A DNA stretch of 64,000 nt from Fredinandcohnia onubensis (lineage in GTDB: Bacteria > Bacillota > Bacilli > Bacillales > Bacillaceae_L), in NCBI RefSeq assembly GCF_031181385.1, contig NZ_JAPSKV010000005.1, forward strand, positions 62,001 through 126,000, given 5' to 3'. Position numbers and translations under genes: made by a program. The notes below the pieces were generated by a model, which made no database searches, was not told the DNA's origin, and saw only the letters and a list, made by a program, of their open reading frames with translations. Positions 1 to 8,261 of the stretch are shown here, piece by piece. The stretch's first letter is position 1, and each line of letters starts with the position of its first letter.

Positions 1-271
1 TTGCAAGTTTTACTTTCACAATGGCCCCAACCATTACTACCGCAAAAAGAATAGAAACAATTCGACTAAATAAGCCAAGAACTAACATAATTCCTCCAAC
101 AAGTTCAACAACTGCTACACCATAAGCCACAACACCAGGAATTCCTATGCTTTCAAACCAGCCCGCAGTATTTTCAACTCCACCTTGAAACTTATCTAGC
201 CCATGAATAAAAAACGTAATACCTAAAACAACTCTTATAATTAATTGACCTAATTCAAATTTATTTTCCAT
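1..271 (-). CDS. DoxX family membrane protein, C-terminus beyond window
   Basis: The gene reads off the left edge; 90 residues are visible from an ATG whose codon is at 269-271. The start MENKFELGQLIIRVVLG is followed by FFIHGLDKF and by hydrophobic segments with VVELVGGIMLVLGLFSR, the typical DoxX pattern (four-helix membrane proteins, some linked to thiol or quinone stress). It overlaps the end of the upstream hydrolase gene by 11 bases, so the two are probably translated from one message. In Bacillus, DoxX proteins sit near hydrolases and dioxygenases in quinone-detoxification loci (mhq, cat), but no such regulator is visible here, so that role is inference. Confidence 0.8.
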   Translation of the reverse strand, partial: MENKFELGQLIIRVVLGITFFIHGLDKFQGGVENTAGWFESIGIPGVVAYGVAVVELVGGIMLVLGLFSRIVSILFAVVMVGAIVKVKLA

Positions 272-926
272 TTGTATTTCCCCCAATTTTTAGATTGAAT
301 GTGATCCATTCGATTAAATCACGATAATTTTGTAATGAAACGGTATGTCCTTCTGGATAAGAATGAAAACTTACATTTGCCCCTTGCTTTTCAAAAAACT
401 CCTTGCTCTCTACTCCCCATTCAAATGGAAGCACAGGATCATGTTCCCCATGCGATATGAAGATTGAAAGGTTATCGACGGGCTGTATATTATAATCCTC
501 TTTAACGAAGGCAGGAATATACCCACTTAATGCAACAATGCCCTTAATACGGTCTCCTAAAGCAAGCCCTAGAGTCATCGAAACTATCGCTCCTTGGCTA
601 AATCCTAATAAATAGGTCCTTTCTTGATCAATTGGATAATTTTGCGAAGCATAATCAAGAAAATTTTTAAGTTGACCAATGCTTTGGTCGAACACCTCTC
701 TGTGTGGTTTGCCATAACCCTCAATTGTAAAGAATGCATAACCTGGCGGCTGTGTTAATGGCCCACGAATACTAAATATATAAAAAGGATCCTCCAACCC
801 TCTTACTAGCGAAAGAAGATCTTGTTCATTGCTCCCCATACCATGCATTAAAAATAAAGCAGGATATTTTTTATCAGGATCAATTGTTGAAGGATGGCGC
901 AGTTCATAGGTAAATGGTGAATTCAA
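261..926 (-). CDS. phospholipase/carboxylesterase family alpha/beta hydrolase
   Basis: This is a 221-residue cytosolic serine hydrolase. The oxyanion region LFLMHGMGSNEQD lies near residue 25, the nucleophile elbow is GFSQGA near residue 109, the acid is in SHGEHDPVLP near 159, and the catalytic His is in YPEGHTVS near 193. Length and motifs fit the phospholipase/carboxylesterase (YodD/MhqD-like) family that hydrolyses small esters. The start is a TTG preceded by AAAGGAGGGGG at good spacing; there is no better ATG. It is followed directly, with an 11-base overlap, by the DoxX gene, suggesting a small detoxification operon. The substrate cannot be read from sequence. Confidence 0.85.
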   Translation of the reverse strand: MNSPFTYELRHPSTIDPDKKYPALFLMHGMGSNEQDLLSLVRGLEDPFYIFSIRGPLTQPPGYAFFTIEGYGKPHREVFDQSIGQLKNFLDYASQNYPIDQERTYLLGFSQGAIVSMTLGLALGDRIKGIVALSGYIPAFVKEDYNIQPVDNLSIFISHGEHDPVLPFEWGVESKEFFEKQGANVSFHSYPEGHTVSLQNYRDLIEWITFNLKIGGNTNGK

Positions 927-1168
927 GTAATGTCCCCCTCCTTTTTGTTATTTACTTATTAAAAGTATTCTCACAGTGTTGTATTTACATAGAGATAAAA
1001 TATTCCTATTAGGAAACTATTGAACAAAAAAGAAAAACCATTATAGGTTTTGTTTTCTAATACGAATATTTATTGTTTATAAGATAACAAAATACCGAGT
1101 AGCTTGTCAACATTTTTTTTGCTACTATTAAAGAAAGTTTCATACTAGAAAACATGTGAGGTAAAATT

Positions 1169-1708
1169 ATGGATATTGGTACTAAAATTCGTGCGATCCG
1201 AAATCGAAAAAAGATCACAATCGCCCAAATGTGTGAAGGCACTGGTCTATCAAAAGGTTTTATTAGTAATGTTGAAAACAATAATACGTCTCCATCCATT
1301 AATACACTAAAAACAATCGCAGATTTTCTTGAGATTCCACTTCCCTACTTATTATTAGAAAAGAAAGAACATATGCGTGTTGTTCGTAAGGATGATAGAA
1401 CGACTACCTCCTTTAACAATTTAAAAGTGGAACACCTCACCTCTAAAGGCGGGCTACGTATGATGATTGTCGAATGTCCACCTGGTGCATCAATGGGAGA
1501 ACCGAATGCCCATGAAGGGGAAGAATGCCATTTAGTCTTACAAGGTAAGATTCTTGCCGAACAAGGGGAAGATTCTGTTATTGTTGAAGAAGGAGACTCT
1601 TTCAGCTGGAATGCAAGCGTCCCGCATTTCGTAAAAAACATTGGAGATACGAAGGCTGTAATCTTAATCTCCGTTTATTCTGATTCAGAATTGAATGATA
1701 TTTTATAG
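1169..1708 (+). CDS. XRE-family transcriptional regulator with C-terminal cupin domain
   Basis: The 179-residue protein has an N-terminal helix-turn-helix (about residues 6-60, with GLSKGFISNVENNNTSPSINTL as the recognition region) and a C-terminal cupin_2 barrel (about 105-170, HEGEECHLVLQG and the second motif GDSFSWNASVPHFVKN). This architecture is that of PuuR-like repressors in which the cupin senses a small ligand. It has its own terminator and stands alone between the divergent hydrolase operon and guaC. The 240-base gap to the hydrolase gene would suit control of that operon, but no operator can be identified. The SD is GAGGT at 1158-1162. Confidence 0.85.
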   Translation: MDIGTKIRAIRNRKKITIAQMCEGTGLSKGFISNVENNNTSPSINTLKTIADFLEIPLPYLLLEKKEHMRVVRKDDRTTTSFNNLKVEHLTSKGGLRMMIVECPPGASMGEPNAHEGEECHLVLQGKILAEQGEDSVIVEEGDSFSWNASVPHFVKNIGDTKAVILISVYSDSELNDIL

Positions 1709-1711
1709 TAC

Positions 1712-1738
1712 AAGCTTGCGGACAACGCAGGCTTTTTT
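1712..1738 (+). terminator. rho-independent terminator after XRE-cupin gene
   Basis: Nine-base stem AAGCTTGCG/CGCAGGCTT (one G-U pair in RNA) with a 5-base loop and a run of T, directly after the stop codon. Confidence 0.85.
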
Positions 1739-1779
1739 CATGGTTATTCGTTAGTTCGTAGGATAATACTAAAAAAGCT

Positions 1780-1808
1780 TTGACAACGGTTTAAAAATCA
1801 TGTAAATT
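1780..1808 (+). promoter_or_regulatory. sigma-A-type promoter of guaC
   Basis: TTGACA at 1780-1785 and TAAATT at 1803-1808 with exactly 17 bases between them. Transcription would start near 1815, inside the first PurR-like box. Confidence 0.7.
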
Positions 1809-1813
1809 ATCTA

Positions 1814-1858
1814 ATGTACGAACATTATTAAATAAATAAGAAAATAATATTCGGTTTT
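1814..1858. promoter_or_regulatory. two inverted PurR-box-like operators before guaC
   Basis: Box 1 at 1814-1826 (ATGTACGAACATT) and box 2 on the minus strand at 1846-1858 (AAAACCGAATATT) match the Bacillus PurBox AWWWCCGAACWWT with two and one mismatches and face each other, the arrangement PurR dimers use. They cover the predicted transcription start, so repression is expected. B. subtilis guaC (yumD) is a known PurR target, which supports the call; the assignment here rests on motif match. Confidence 0.65.
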
Positions 1859-1873
1859 AGGAGTGTTTTTCGA

Positions 1874-2857
1874 ATGGAAAATGTATTTGATTATGAAGAT
1901 ATTCAGTTAATCCCTGCAAAATGTATTGTTAACAGTCGCTCAGAGTGTGACACAACAGTTGAATTCGGTGGCCACACATTTAAACTTCCGGTTGTCCCTG
2001 CAAACATGCAGACTATTATAGATGAGAACATCGCATTATTTTTAGCTGAAAATGGCTATTTCTATATCATGCACCGTTTCAATCCAGAAAAACGTGTCAA
2101 TTTTATTAAGGATATGCAATCTCGAGGTTTAATCGCTTCAATCAGTGTTGGTGTGAAGCCAGAGGAATACACTTTCGTTGAACAACTTGCTGAAGAAAAT
2201 CTTGTACCTGAATTTATTACAATTGACATTGCCCATGGTCATTCGAATTCAGTGATTGAAATGATTAAACATATTAAAGCACATTTACCAAAAAGCTTCG
2301 TAATCGCTGGTAACGTTGGTACTCCAGAAGCAGTAAGAGAACTAGAAAATGCTGGAGCTGATGCTACTAAGGTGGGAATTGGACCTGGTAAAGTGTGTAT
2401 CACAAAAATTAAAACTGGTTTTGGAACTGGCGGCTGGCAGCTAGCTGCACTTCGTTGGTGTGCAAAAGCTGCAACTAAGCCGATCATTGCTGACGGTGGT
2501 ATCCGTACGCATGGTGATATCGCAAAATCAATTCGCTTCGGTGCAAAAATGGTGATGATCGGTTCCCTCTTCGCAGGACACGAAGAGTCACCTGGTGAAA
2601 CGAAAGAAGTCGAGGGTAAACTAGTTAAGGAATACTTTGGTTCAGCTTCTGAATTCCAAAAAGGTGAAAAGAAGAATGTTGAAGGAAAGAAAATCTATGT
2701 TGAGCACAAAGGCTCATTAAAAGATACACTCAAAGAAATGGAACAAGACCTTCAGTCCTCTATCTCTTATGCTGGAGGAACAAAACTAGATTCTATCCGC
2801 CACGTTGATTATGTGATCGTTAAGAACTCAATCTTTAATGGAGACCGAATCTACTAA
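1874..2857 (+). CDS. guaC: GMP reductase
   Basis: This 327-residue (beta/alpha)8 enzyme reduces GMP to IMP with NADPH and release of ammonia, feeding guanine nucleotides back to IMP in purine salvage. Family signatures are visible: [13 protein letters not shown] at the N-terminus, the [11 protein letters not shown] strand near residue 118, [13 protein letters not shown] around the catalytic Cys near residue 174, [25 protein letters not shown] near 204, and the phosphate-binding GGTKLDSIR. Length equals B. subtilis GuaC, and the absence of a CBS insertion separates it from IMP dehydrogenase. AGGAG precedes the ATG. It is monocistronic between its own promoter with PurR boxes and a strong terminator. 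Confidence 0.96.
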   Translation: MENVFDYEDIQLIPAKCIVNSRSECDTTVEFGGHTFKLPVVPANMQTIIDENIALFLAENGYFYIMHRFNPEKRVNFIKDMQSRGLIASISVGVKPEEYTFVEQLAEENLVPEFITIDIAHGHSNSVIEMIKHIKAHLPKSFVIAGNVGTPEAVRELENAGADATKVGIGPGKVCITKIKTGFGTGGWQLAALRWCAKAATKPIIADGGIRTHGDIAKSIRFGAKMVMIGSLFAGHEESPGETKEVEGKLVKEYFGSASEFQKGEKKNVEGKKIYVEHKGSLKDTLKEMEQDLQSSISYAGGTKLDSIRHVDYVIVKNSIFNGDRIY

Positions 2858-2865
2858 TTTTAAAT

Positions 2866-2895
2866 GGATGAGCTACCGTAGCTCATCCTTTTTAT
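2866..2895 (+). terminator. rho-independent terminator of guaC
   Basis: Perfect ten-base stem GGATGAGCTA/TAGCTCATCC with a 3-base loop followed by CTTTTTATTTT. Confidence 0.9.
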
Positions 2896-2909
2896 TTTAA
2901 GGCTTAGTC

Positions 2910-3335
2910 TTAGTTTTGATTTTCTTGTTTACTCACATATTTTTCTACTAGCTCGTCGACGAACTTGTATTCAAGTTGTGTACCAGTAGATGTATAAAAG
3001 AACCCTTTATACCTAATGGTGTCACTTGAATTAATGATTAACTCCTTCATAGGCTCACCTTTCGTATCGTAAATCGTCGTGTCAAAACGATATCCCATAT
3101 AGCCGGCCGAAAGTTTTCCTTTTTTAAAGGTCACTTCATTTAGATTCGTAATAATGCGGCTAATTTCTTGTTCGGATGTAATATCCATTCTGTATCCTGA
3201 ATTTCCGTCTGCAATATGTATTTTTGAAACATCATTTGGATTGATATCAAAAATCTTGTGAGGAACGTATGTAAAACTGTATAGTAAAACAATAAGCAGT
3301 GGTACGATAATTAAAATTGTTTTTAATTTCATCAT
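2910..3335 (-). CDS. small membrane-anchored protein of unknown function
   Basis: The predicted product has 141 residues with one N-terminal transmembrane or uncleaved signal segment (TILIIVPLLIVLLYSFTYV) and an extracytoplasmic rest with a beta-rich look (SKIHIADGNSGYRMDITSEQEI, IRYKGFFYTSTG). The ATG at 3333-3335 is preferred because AAAGGTGG stands just upstream; a start further upstream would overlap the divergent neighbour gene. No family is recognised. The pattern is like other small Bacillus surface proteins that carry a helix and one globular domain. It is convergent with guaC. Confidence 0.7.
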   Translation of the reverse strand: MMKLKTILIIVPLLIVLLYSFTYVPHKIFDINPNDVSKIHIADGNSGYRMDITSEQEISRIITNLNEVTFKKGKLSAGYMGYRFDTTIYDTKGEPMKELIINSSDTIRYKGFFYTSTGTQLEYKFVDELVEKYVSKQENQN

Positions 3336-3369
3336 GTTTCCACCTTTTTTTAGAATAGGAGTGTTTTGA

Positions 3370-3615
3370 TTGTTTATTAAGCTTTCGAAAGAACAACAGC
3401 AAATGATGATTTCGGACATACAAGCCTATTTCTCGCTAGAAAGAGATGAAGAAATCAGCGAATTTGCGGCAGAACAGGTCTTACATTTTGTCAAAGAAAA
3501 ACTAGCACCACATATCTACAATGCCGCAGTACATGACGTAAAAGCAGTGGTGGACCAACAATTCGCCTCCCTTGACGACGAAATTTTAACACTTGAACGA
3601 CCAATAAGAAGTTAG
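3370..3615 (+). CDS. DUF2164 family protein
   Basis: The 81-residue acidic cytosolic protein matches the DUF2164 pattern: LSKEQQQMMISDIQAYF, the DEEISEFAAEQVLHFVKEKLAPHIYNAAVHDV core, and a C-terminal acidic helix. Its function is unknown. TTG start with TAGGAG about 8 bases upstream. It is divergent from the membrane protein gene and followed after 50 bases by another small gene on the same strand. Confidence 0.8.
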   Translation: MFIKLSKEQQQMMISDIQAYFSLERDEEISEFAAEQVLHFVKEKLAPHIYNAAVHDVKAVVDQQFASLDDEILTLERPIRS

Positions 3616-3665
3616 AGTATATTTTCACTCGATTGCCTACACTACCTGTAAGGGGTGAAAAGCAA

Positions 3666-3830
3666 ATGCCAAAAGACAAACCAAACGTTTTTGATCCTAA
3701 TGATACATATGGCATTTTAAAATCTGAGATAGAAGCTGATACAGATGTCAATGAAGATCAGAATCGTGAAAAGCTACTTGATGACTCAGTTGAAGCATTT
3801 TTAGAACTGAAAAAAAGCCTAACTGAATAG
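3666..3830 (+). CDS. small acidic protein of unknown function
   Basis: A 54-residue polar protein (MPKDKPNVFDPNDTYGILKSEIEADTD at the start is split here only by description) with no hydrophobic segment. The ATG at 3666 has AAGGGGTGA nine bases upstream; an in-frame TTG at 3633 lacks such a site. It follows the DUF2164 gene and is probably cotranscribed. No family recognised. Confidence 0.6.
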   Translation: MPKDKPNVFDPNDTYGILKSEIEADTDVNEDQNREKLLDDSVEAFLELKKSLTE

Positions 3831-3836
3831 TTCGTG

Positions 3837-3876
3837 AGCAAAAAAGAAAATCCTTCTTAACTTGCTATTTTTTTGT
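3837..3876 (+). terminator. possible weak terminator
   Basis: AGCAA/TTGCT outer stem with an inner AGAA/TTCT, followed by ATTTTTTT, just after the small acidic gene. The stem is short and interrupted, so this is tentative. Confidence 0.35.
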
Positions 3877-3880
3877 AACA

Positions 3881-3918
3881 CAAAAACAAGCCATCATGCC
3901 CCTGCTGCATGATGGCTT
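3881..3918 (-). terminator. terminator of the MFS transporter gene
   Basis: Perfect twelve-base stem AAGCCATCATGC/GCATGATGGCTT; on the minus strand it is followed by GTTTTTGTG. Confidence 0.85.
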
Positions 3919-3923
3919 CTCCT

Positions 3924-5279
3924 TTACCACTGTTCCGTCTTTATTTTTTGATTCGTTACATAAAGCATTCCAGGTATGATAACCAGTGAAACGGCCAATA
4001 AAGCAATTGTCATTGAATTTTTACTACTATCATGTAATCCAACGGCAAACACAACGCCGTATATACTTGAAGCTAGGATATTCCCGATAAACCTTGAGGT
4101 CATTAAGAGACCTGAGGCGATTCCAGATTGAGCAACGCTGATAAAACTATACAATAAGTTTTGAAGGCTGATGTTCAACAGTCCATTACTGATTCCAAAC
4201 AATGCTAATACGATGATGATCCAGAGCAATGAGGAATTTTTCGTAGTCGCAAACAGGAATCCTACTCCTACAATGCCCACTGCTACCCCAACAAGCAATG
4301 GAACTCGGTACCCCACTCTTTCTGCCCATCTGGTTGCAATTGGCGTTGTGATCATTGCACATACGGATAGCGCCAACATCATCAATCCTGTATATTCGGT
4401 GCCTAAACCGATCACTTCCTGTAAATAAGTTGGAGTGAATAACAAGATCGAAAAGAATATCAGTGTTGATAGAATGTACTGTGCGTAAACAACGCTAATA
4501 GTCGGATTCTTTCTCAAAAATACAACATTGATCAACGGGTCTGCCTTCTTTTTTTCGTATGTATAAAAAAGAACAGATAATCCTAGTGAAAGGAGGAAGA
4601 ACCCTATATTAAATCCTCCTTCCAATGAAAGCAAAAAGACCATCCAACTTGTGATGAAAGCACTAAATAACAGCATCCCAATGACGTCCCACTTAAAAGA
4701 GCTCCCTTTTGTTGGCTCGTCTTTTGGAATATAGAACACAGTTAAAAATGCCGACAAGAAAATGACTGGGAGATTCACATAAAAAATAACTGGCCAGCCC
4801 CCATATTGAATGAGTAGTCCACTAATAGTTGGCCCAAACGCAGCAGATGTTGTTGCGAACACAGCCAATGTTCCGATTACCCGATTTTGATTTTGTTTAA
4901 TAAATAAGCGAACCATTCCAATCCCTGCAGGATATAGTGCAGAAGTACCAATGGCTTGAATCAATCTCATGCCAAGTAATGTCATCATATTTTGTGAAAA
5001 CGGAGCTAAAACAGATGATAGTAATACGAGCAATAATCCGATGAGAAAGATTTTTTTCCTACCATAATGGTCGCTGAGTCTTCCGATAATGGGTAAAAAA
5101 ATTGCACTTACTATGAAGTAAGAGGCGATCAACCACGAAATATCCTTTGAAGAAAGCGAGAAATCATGTTGAATCGAAGGTAAGGCAACCGTAATCATCG
5201 TGGTATTGAGCGGATTTAAAATCGCACCCAATGCGATTGCAATGATTACTAATGATGGTTTTTTTATAGTTTCAGACAT
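3924..5279 (-). CDS. MFS transporter, DHA2 (multidrug-type) family
   Basis: A 451-residue polytopic membrane protein. The N-terminus has LNTTMITVALPSIQHDFSLS followed by ISWLIASYFI, the DHA2 motif D1 pattern; motif A GRLSDHYGRKKIF lies near residue 66 and motif C-like AFGPTISGLL near residue 147. The family exports drugs or other small molecules by proton antiport. The start is an ATG with AAAAGGGGA upstream. It is monocistronic with a strong terminator. The substrate is unknown. Confidence 0.88.
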   Translation of the reverse strand: MSETIKKPSLVIIAIALGAILNPLNTTMITVALPSIQHDFSLSSKDISWLIASYFIVSAIFLPIIGRLSDHYGRKKIFLIGLLLVLLSSVLAPFSQNMMTLLGMRLIQAIGTSALYPAGIGMVRLFIKQNQNRVIGTLAVFATTSAAFGPTISGLLIQYGGWPVIFYVNLPVIFLSAFLTVFYIPKDEPTKGSSFKWDVIGMLLFSAFITSWMVFLLSLEGGFNIGFFLLSLGLSVLFYTYEKKKADPLINVVFLRKNPTISVVYAQYILSTLIFFSILLFTPTYLQEVIGLGTEYTGLMMLALSVCAMITTPIATRWAERVGYRVPLLVGVAVGIVGVGFLFATTKNSSLLWIIIVLALFGISNGLLNISLQNLLYSFISVAQSGIASGLLMTSRFIGNILASSIYGVVFAVGLHDSSKNSMTIALLAVSLVIIPGMLYVTNQKIKTEQW

Positions 5280-5419
5280 TCTGAATTCCCCTTTTAGCCA
5301 ATTGCTATTAGTGTATCATACAAACAATTTGGACGGTTGAAGTATAACTCAATGAAAAACGGATAATCTAATCCAAGTCGTAAAAGCTACAAATAGACTA
5401 AACTAATTGGAGGTTTGAT

Positions 5420-5596
5420 ATGATTAGTAGAGCTACTAAAGTCACAACATTGTTTTATATTGCGATTCTTGGAGTGATTTTAACAACAATCTATACAATT
5501 ATCATCATGATCCAAGGAAGTAAAACGATGAAGATGATTCGTTATATGTACAATCAAACTAAACAGCGTGCAGAACATGAAAATCGCGGGGAATAA
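5420..5596 (+). CDS. small single-pass membrane protein
   Basis: A 58-codon gene with a convincing SD (TTGGAGG six bases upstream of ATG). The product starts MISRATKVTTLFYIAILGVIL, continues with TTIYTIIIMIQGSK, and so contains one long N-terminal transmembrane helix and a basic/polar tail ending NRGE. No family is recognised. It sits alone in the gap between two convergent or divergent units and ends in a GC-rich hairpin. Confidence 0.6.
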   Translation: MISRATKVTTLFYIAILGVILTTIYTIIIMIQGSKTMKMIRYMYNQTKQRAEHENRGE

Positions 5597-5608
5597 CCCT
5601 CGCGATTC
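5582..5608. terminator. hairpin between convergent genes
   Basis: AATCGCGGGG / CCCTCGCGATT stem with a short loop, overlapping the stop codon of the small membrane protein. The downstream T content is moderate (CTACTTTACTCTTCTGTTTT), so termination on the plus strand is plausible rather than sure. Confidence 0.5.
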
Positions 5609-5612
5609 TACT

Positions 5613-5831
5613 TTACTCTTCTGTTTTAAATGCAAGCCCCTTTTCCCCTAGGGCTGATCGAAGTTCCCTAATGGCAGTCGGACCCACACCATGTAAAGCC
5701 AATACTTCTCTCTCAGTAAGTTTTGTGAACTGCTCTAGCATGACATAGCCCGCTCCATGCAAAGCACGTAATGCTGGTTTACTTAATTTTAACTCATCAA
5801 TTTCAGGACAAAAGAACCGCTCCTTTTTCAT
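5613..5831 (-). CDS. RNA polymerase alpha C-terminal-domain-like protein
   Basis: The 72-residue protein consists of one alpha-CTD/helix-hairpin-helix fold: LSKPALRALHGAGYVMLEQFTKLTEREVLALHGVGPTAIREL. It keeps the GVGPTAIREL hairpin that contacts DNA in RpoA but has no other domain. Such stand-alone proteins are common in Bacillus and have no established role. It starts nine bases after the UbiB-type gene and is probably translated by coupling, since its own SD (CGGAG) is very close to the ATG. Confidence 0.8.
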   Translation of the reverse strand: MKKERFFCPEIDELKLSKPALRALHGAGYVMLEQFTKLTEREVLALHGVGPTAIRELRSALGEKGLAFKTEE

Positions 5832-5840
5832 CTCCGTTTT

Positions 5841-7442
5841 TCATGCATGTACCTCATCCATTTTTTTCTGTTTATGTGTAACATTAAAATACCCAATACC
5901 AGAGATTGCTGTTAGCCCACCAGAAAGGTAAAGCAAGATGAAATGTGAGGTAAAAATACTGGCTGCCATTCCTATAATGCCAAGTAAGGACAACTGAAAT
6001 AAATGCTTTTTAAACGTTTCATAAATCGCAAATTGGAATTCTCTTCTTTGCTCAATTTCCTTCAAGTCCTCTAATTTTTGAGGTAACTGCAAAAACTGTT
6101 TGACTGAATGGAAAATTTTAAATACAGGCTGTGCCTGAATCCATTGCCAGACCAACGACCATTTCTGATTGCCTTCCTTGTTCAACCAGTTCGTGAACAC
6201 TGGTTTTACTAATTCTATTACATCATCCTCAGAGATTAGATTGAGAGTAATTCCTTCAATTGCTACGAAGGATCGGCCTAAAAAGATAAATCGTGTTGGG
6301 ACTTGGATCGGTAGTGCTTGAATGATATCATTCATATCTCGTTTAAAGGCAATAAGGTCTATCTCCTTTAATTGAGACAGGTCAAACGACATCAATTCCT
6401 CTAACAACTTTTCCATTGTTCGATGGTCAGCCTCAGGTAATAAAAATCCTAATTGTGATAAGCAATCAACCGTTTTTGAATAATTTTTAGTAAGAAAGCT
6501 TTCAATTAACCCTTGAAACTGTTTCGCATCTTTTTTCGAGATTTCCCCTACCATCCCGAAATCAAGTAAGATGATTTTACCTTCCTTTGATAGAAGAACA
6601 TTCCCAGGGTGTGGGTCGGCATGAAACATACCTGGTTCCAGCCATTGTGGAAGGAAAAGTTCTATTAAACTCTGGGCAATCTTTTTCCGATCAATGGATT
6701 GGATATCCTCGATACTTGATATTTTAATCCCATCAACCCATTCCATTACAAGAACCTTTGAAGTACTGTACTCTGTGTAGACCATTGGAATTTTGACATT
6801 GTTCATATCCTTAAACCGTTCGGAAAAGGACTCTAGGGTTTGTCGTTCCTTTGTATAGTCTAACTCTCTCTCAATCACTTGTTTTATTTCTTTAAAAAGT
6901 ACATTGAAGTTAATAAATCCCTTCGGAACTGGTACAAAATGATCAGCAAACCAAATAATAATCGCTAACGCCCGGAAATCCGTTTTTAAAATCGACTGAA
7001 TATCTGGCCTTTGGACCTTAATTGCAACCCTCGCTCCATTTTTAAGAACACCTTGATATACTTCACCAATGGACGCAGAAGCAATCGCCTCTTTCTCAAT
7101 TGATTGAAAAATGGTATGGACAGGACTCTCCCACTCATCTTTAAGAATTCTCTCAATATCACTCCAATTTGAAGAAGGAACCTTATCTGTTAAATCCTCT
7201 ATTTGCTTAATAAAGGGTTTTGGAAGCAAATCAGCCCTGGTGCTTAATATTTGCCCTACCTTAATCAGTAAACCTTCCAATTCAAAAAGCGTTTTGCGAA
7301 ATTTTGTACCTATCTGCTCCCAAAGCATATCCCATTCAGCCTGTGGCTTTCTACGAAGTTTATACCAGTAGATTTTACTGAAAATCATAAAAGCCATCGA
7401 AAGAACCTTTGTCATTCGAACCAACTTATTTTTCGTCTTCAT
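5841..7442 (-). CDS. ABC1/UbiB (AarF) family atypical kinase
   Basis: A 533-residue protein of the ABC1/ADCK/UbiB family. Visible elements are the KxGQ-type loop (LIKVGQILSTRADLLP, residues about 60-75), the invariant lysine in ARVAIKVQRPDI near 138, the catalytic loop FHADPHPGNVLL near 280, the metal-binding DFGMVG near 299, and a C-terminal pair of transmembrane helices (FQLSLLGIIGMAASIF and the following segment). Proteins of this family support isoprenoid-quinone or lipid metabolism through ATP binding; in Bacillus, with menaquinone only, the target is not known. SD GAGAGG precedes the ATG. Confidence 0.88.
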   Translation of the reverse strand: MKTKNKLVRMTKVLSMAFMIFSKIYWYKLRRKPQAEWDMLWEQIGTKFRKTLFELEGLLIKVGQILSTRADLLPKPFIKQIEDLTDKVPSSNWSDIERILKDEWESPVHTIFQSIEKEAIASASIGEVYQGVLKNGARVAIKVQRPDIQSILKTDFRALAIIIWFADHFVPVPKGFINFNVLFKEIKQVIERELDYTKERQTLESFSERFKDMNNVKIPMVYTEYSTSKVLVMEWVDGIKISSIEDIQSIDRKKIAQSLIELFLPQWLEPGMFHADPHPGNVLLSKEGKIILLDFGMVGEISKKDAKQFQGLIESFLTKNYSKTVDCLSQLGFLLPEADHRTMEKLLEELMSFDLSQLKEIDLIAFKRDMNDIIQALPIQVPTRFIFLGRSFVAIEGITLNLISEDDVIELVKPVFTNWLNKEGNQKWSLVWQWIQAQPVFKIFHSVKQFLQLPQKLEDLKEIEQRREFQFAIYETFKKHLFQLSLLGIIGMAASIFTSHFILLYLSGGLTAISGIGYFNVTHKQKKMDEVHA

Positions 7443-7490
7443 TTAGAAACCTCTCATTTCCTAAACTTCCCGTATTAAAATATTTCAATA

Positions 7491-7523
7491 GAAAAAGCAT
7501 TTCTCCTTTAAAAAGAAATGCTT
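7491..7523 (-). terminator. terminator after CBO0543 gene, inside a larger hairpin
   Basis: Perfect ten-base stem AAGCATTTCT/AGAAATGCTT followed on the minus strand by TTTCTATT. An outer stem AAATATTTCA (7478-7487) / TGAAATATTT (7525-7534) flanks it, giving a long two-part hairpin. Confidence 0.75.
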
Positions 7524-7611
7524 ATGAAATATTTATTGAAGGTCCCTCGTACAAATTATTCAATGAACCGCTAACCGGAAAATCCTAGTTTAAGGAGTCT
7601 ATATTTGACTT

Positions 7612-8145
7612 TTATTTAAGGTATTCCAATGGTATTGGAAACCTAGTTAATAGAAAAATAATCCAAATAACCGATAATCCCAACGCGATAAGAGGTCGTT
7701 TTTGATGAAGTCTTAGCATTGGAAACATAACGAGATTAAAAAGAATCGACCATCCCATCGACCAACCATGATGATGTTTGATTAAATGCAAATACTCCAA
7801 ATTGATGTATTCGATAACTACATATATTAATACCCACAGTCCAATCCAAAGAAGCTGTTTCCATTTCTCTTCAGGAAAGCGACCTAGATAAATGAGAGCC
7901 GTAGAAGGATAGGTAACAAACATAATTAATAAAGAAATAAATGTATGATTCGGTAGGATGTTTTGAGCAAACATCGTTTCTTGGTAAGTCCAAATCAAGT
8001 AATCATGGAATAAGAAATTTTTTAAAAGATCGCCCATAATAAAGAATAAAATCGTTGGGTAATATTCTCGCCATCCTCTCCAATCACCCCATTTTATTGC
8101 AGCCAAAAGGAGCAAGGCGTTATATATTAGGTGCATCCAATACAC
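7612..8145 (-). CDS. CBO0543 family membrane protein
   Basis: The 177-residue protein has five or six hydrophobic segments and the sequence landmarks of the CBO0543 family: KWGDWRGWREYYPTILFFIMGDLLKNFLF near the N-terminus, TYPSTALIYLGRFP in the middle, and EYINLEYLHLIKHHHGWSMGWS in the C-terminal half. Function unknown; the family is found in spore-forming Firmicutes. SD AGGAG nine bases upstream of the ATG. It is monocistronic. Confidence 0.8.
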   Translation of the reverse strand: MYWMHLIYNALLLLAAIKWGDWRGWREYYPTILFFIMGDLLKNFLFHDYLIWTYQETMFAQNILPNHTFISLLIMFVTYPSTALIYLGRFPEEKWKQLLWIGLWVLIYVVIEYINLEYLHLIKHHHGWSMGWSILFNLVMFPMLRLHQKRPLIALGLSVIWIIFLLTRFPIPLEYLK

Positions 8146-8193
8146 TCCTGAGTTAGTGATACAATTATATTACCCAATATTTTACATAAAAAT

Positions 8194-8221
8194 AAGACGA
8201 ATCCTGAATTCGATTCGCCTT
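8194..8221 (-). terminator. terminator after the aminotransferase gene
   Basis: Stem AGGCGAATC/GATTCGTCT (one mismatch) on the minus strand followed by TATTTTTATG. Confidence 0.7.
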
Positions 8222-8261
8222 GTAAGCTGCGGGTAGTCATAGTACGCACCCTTCGCTATTT

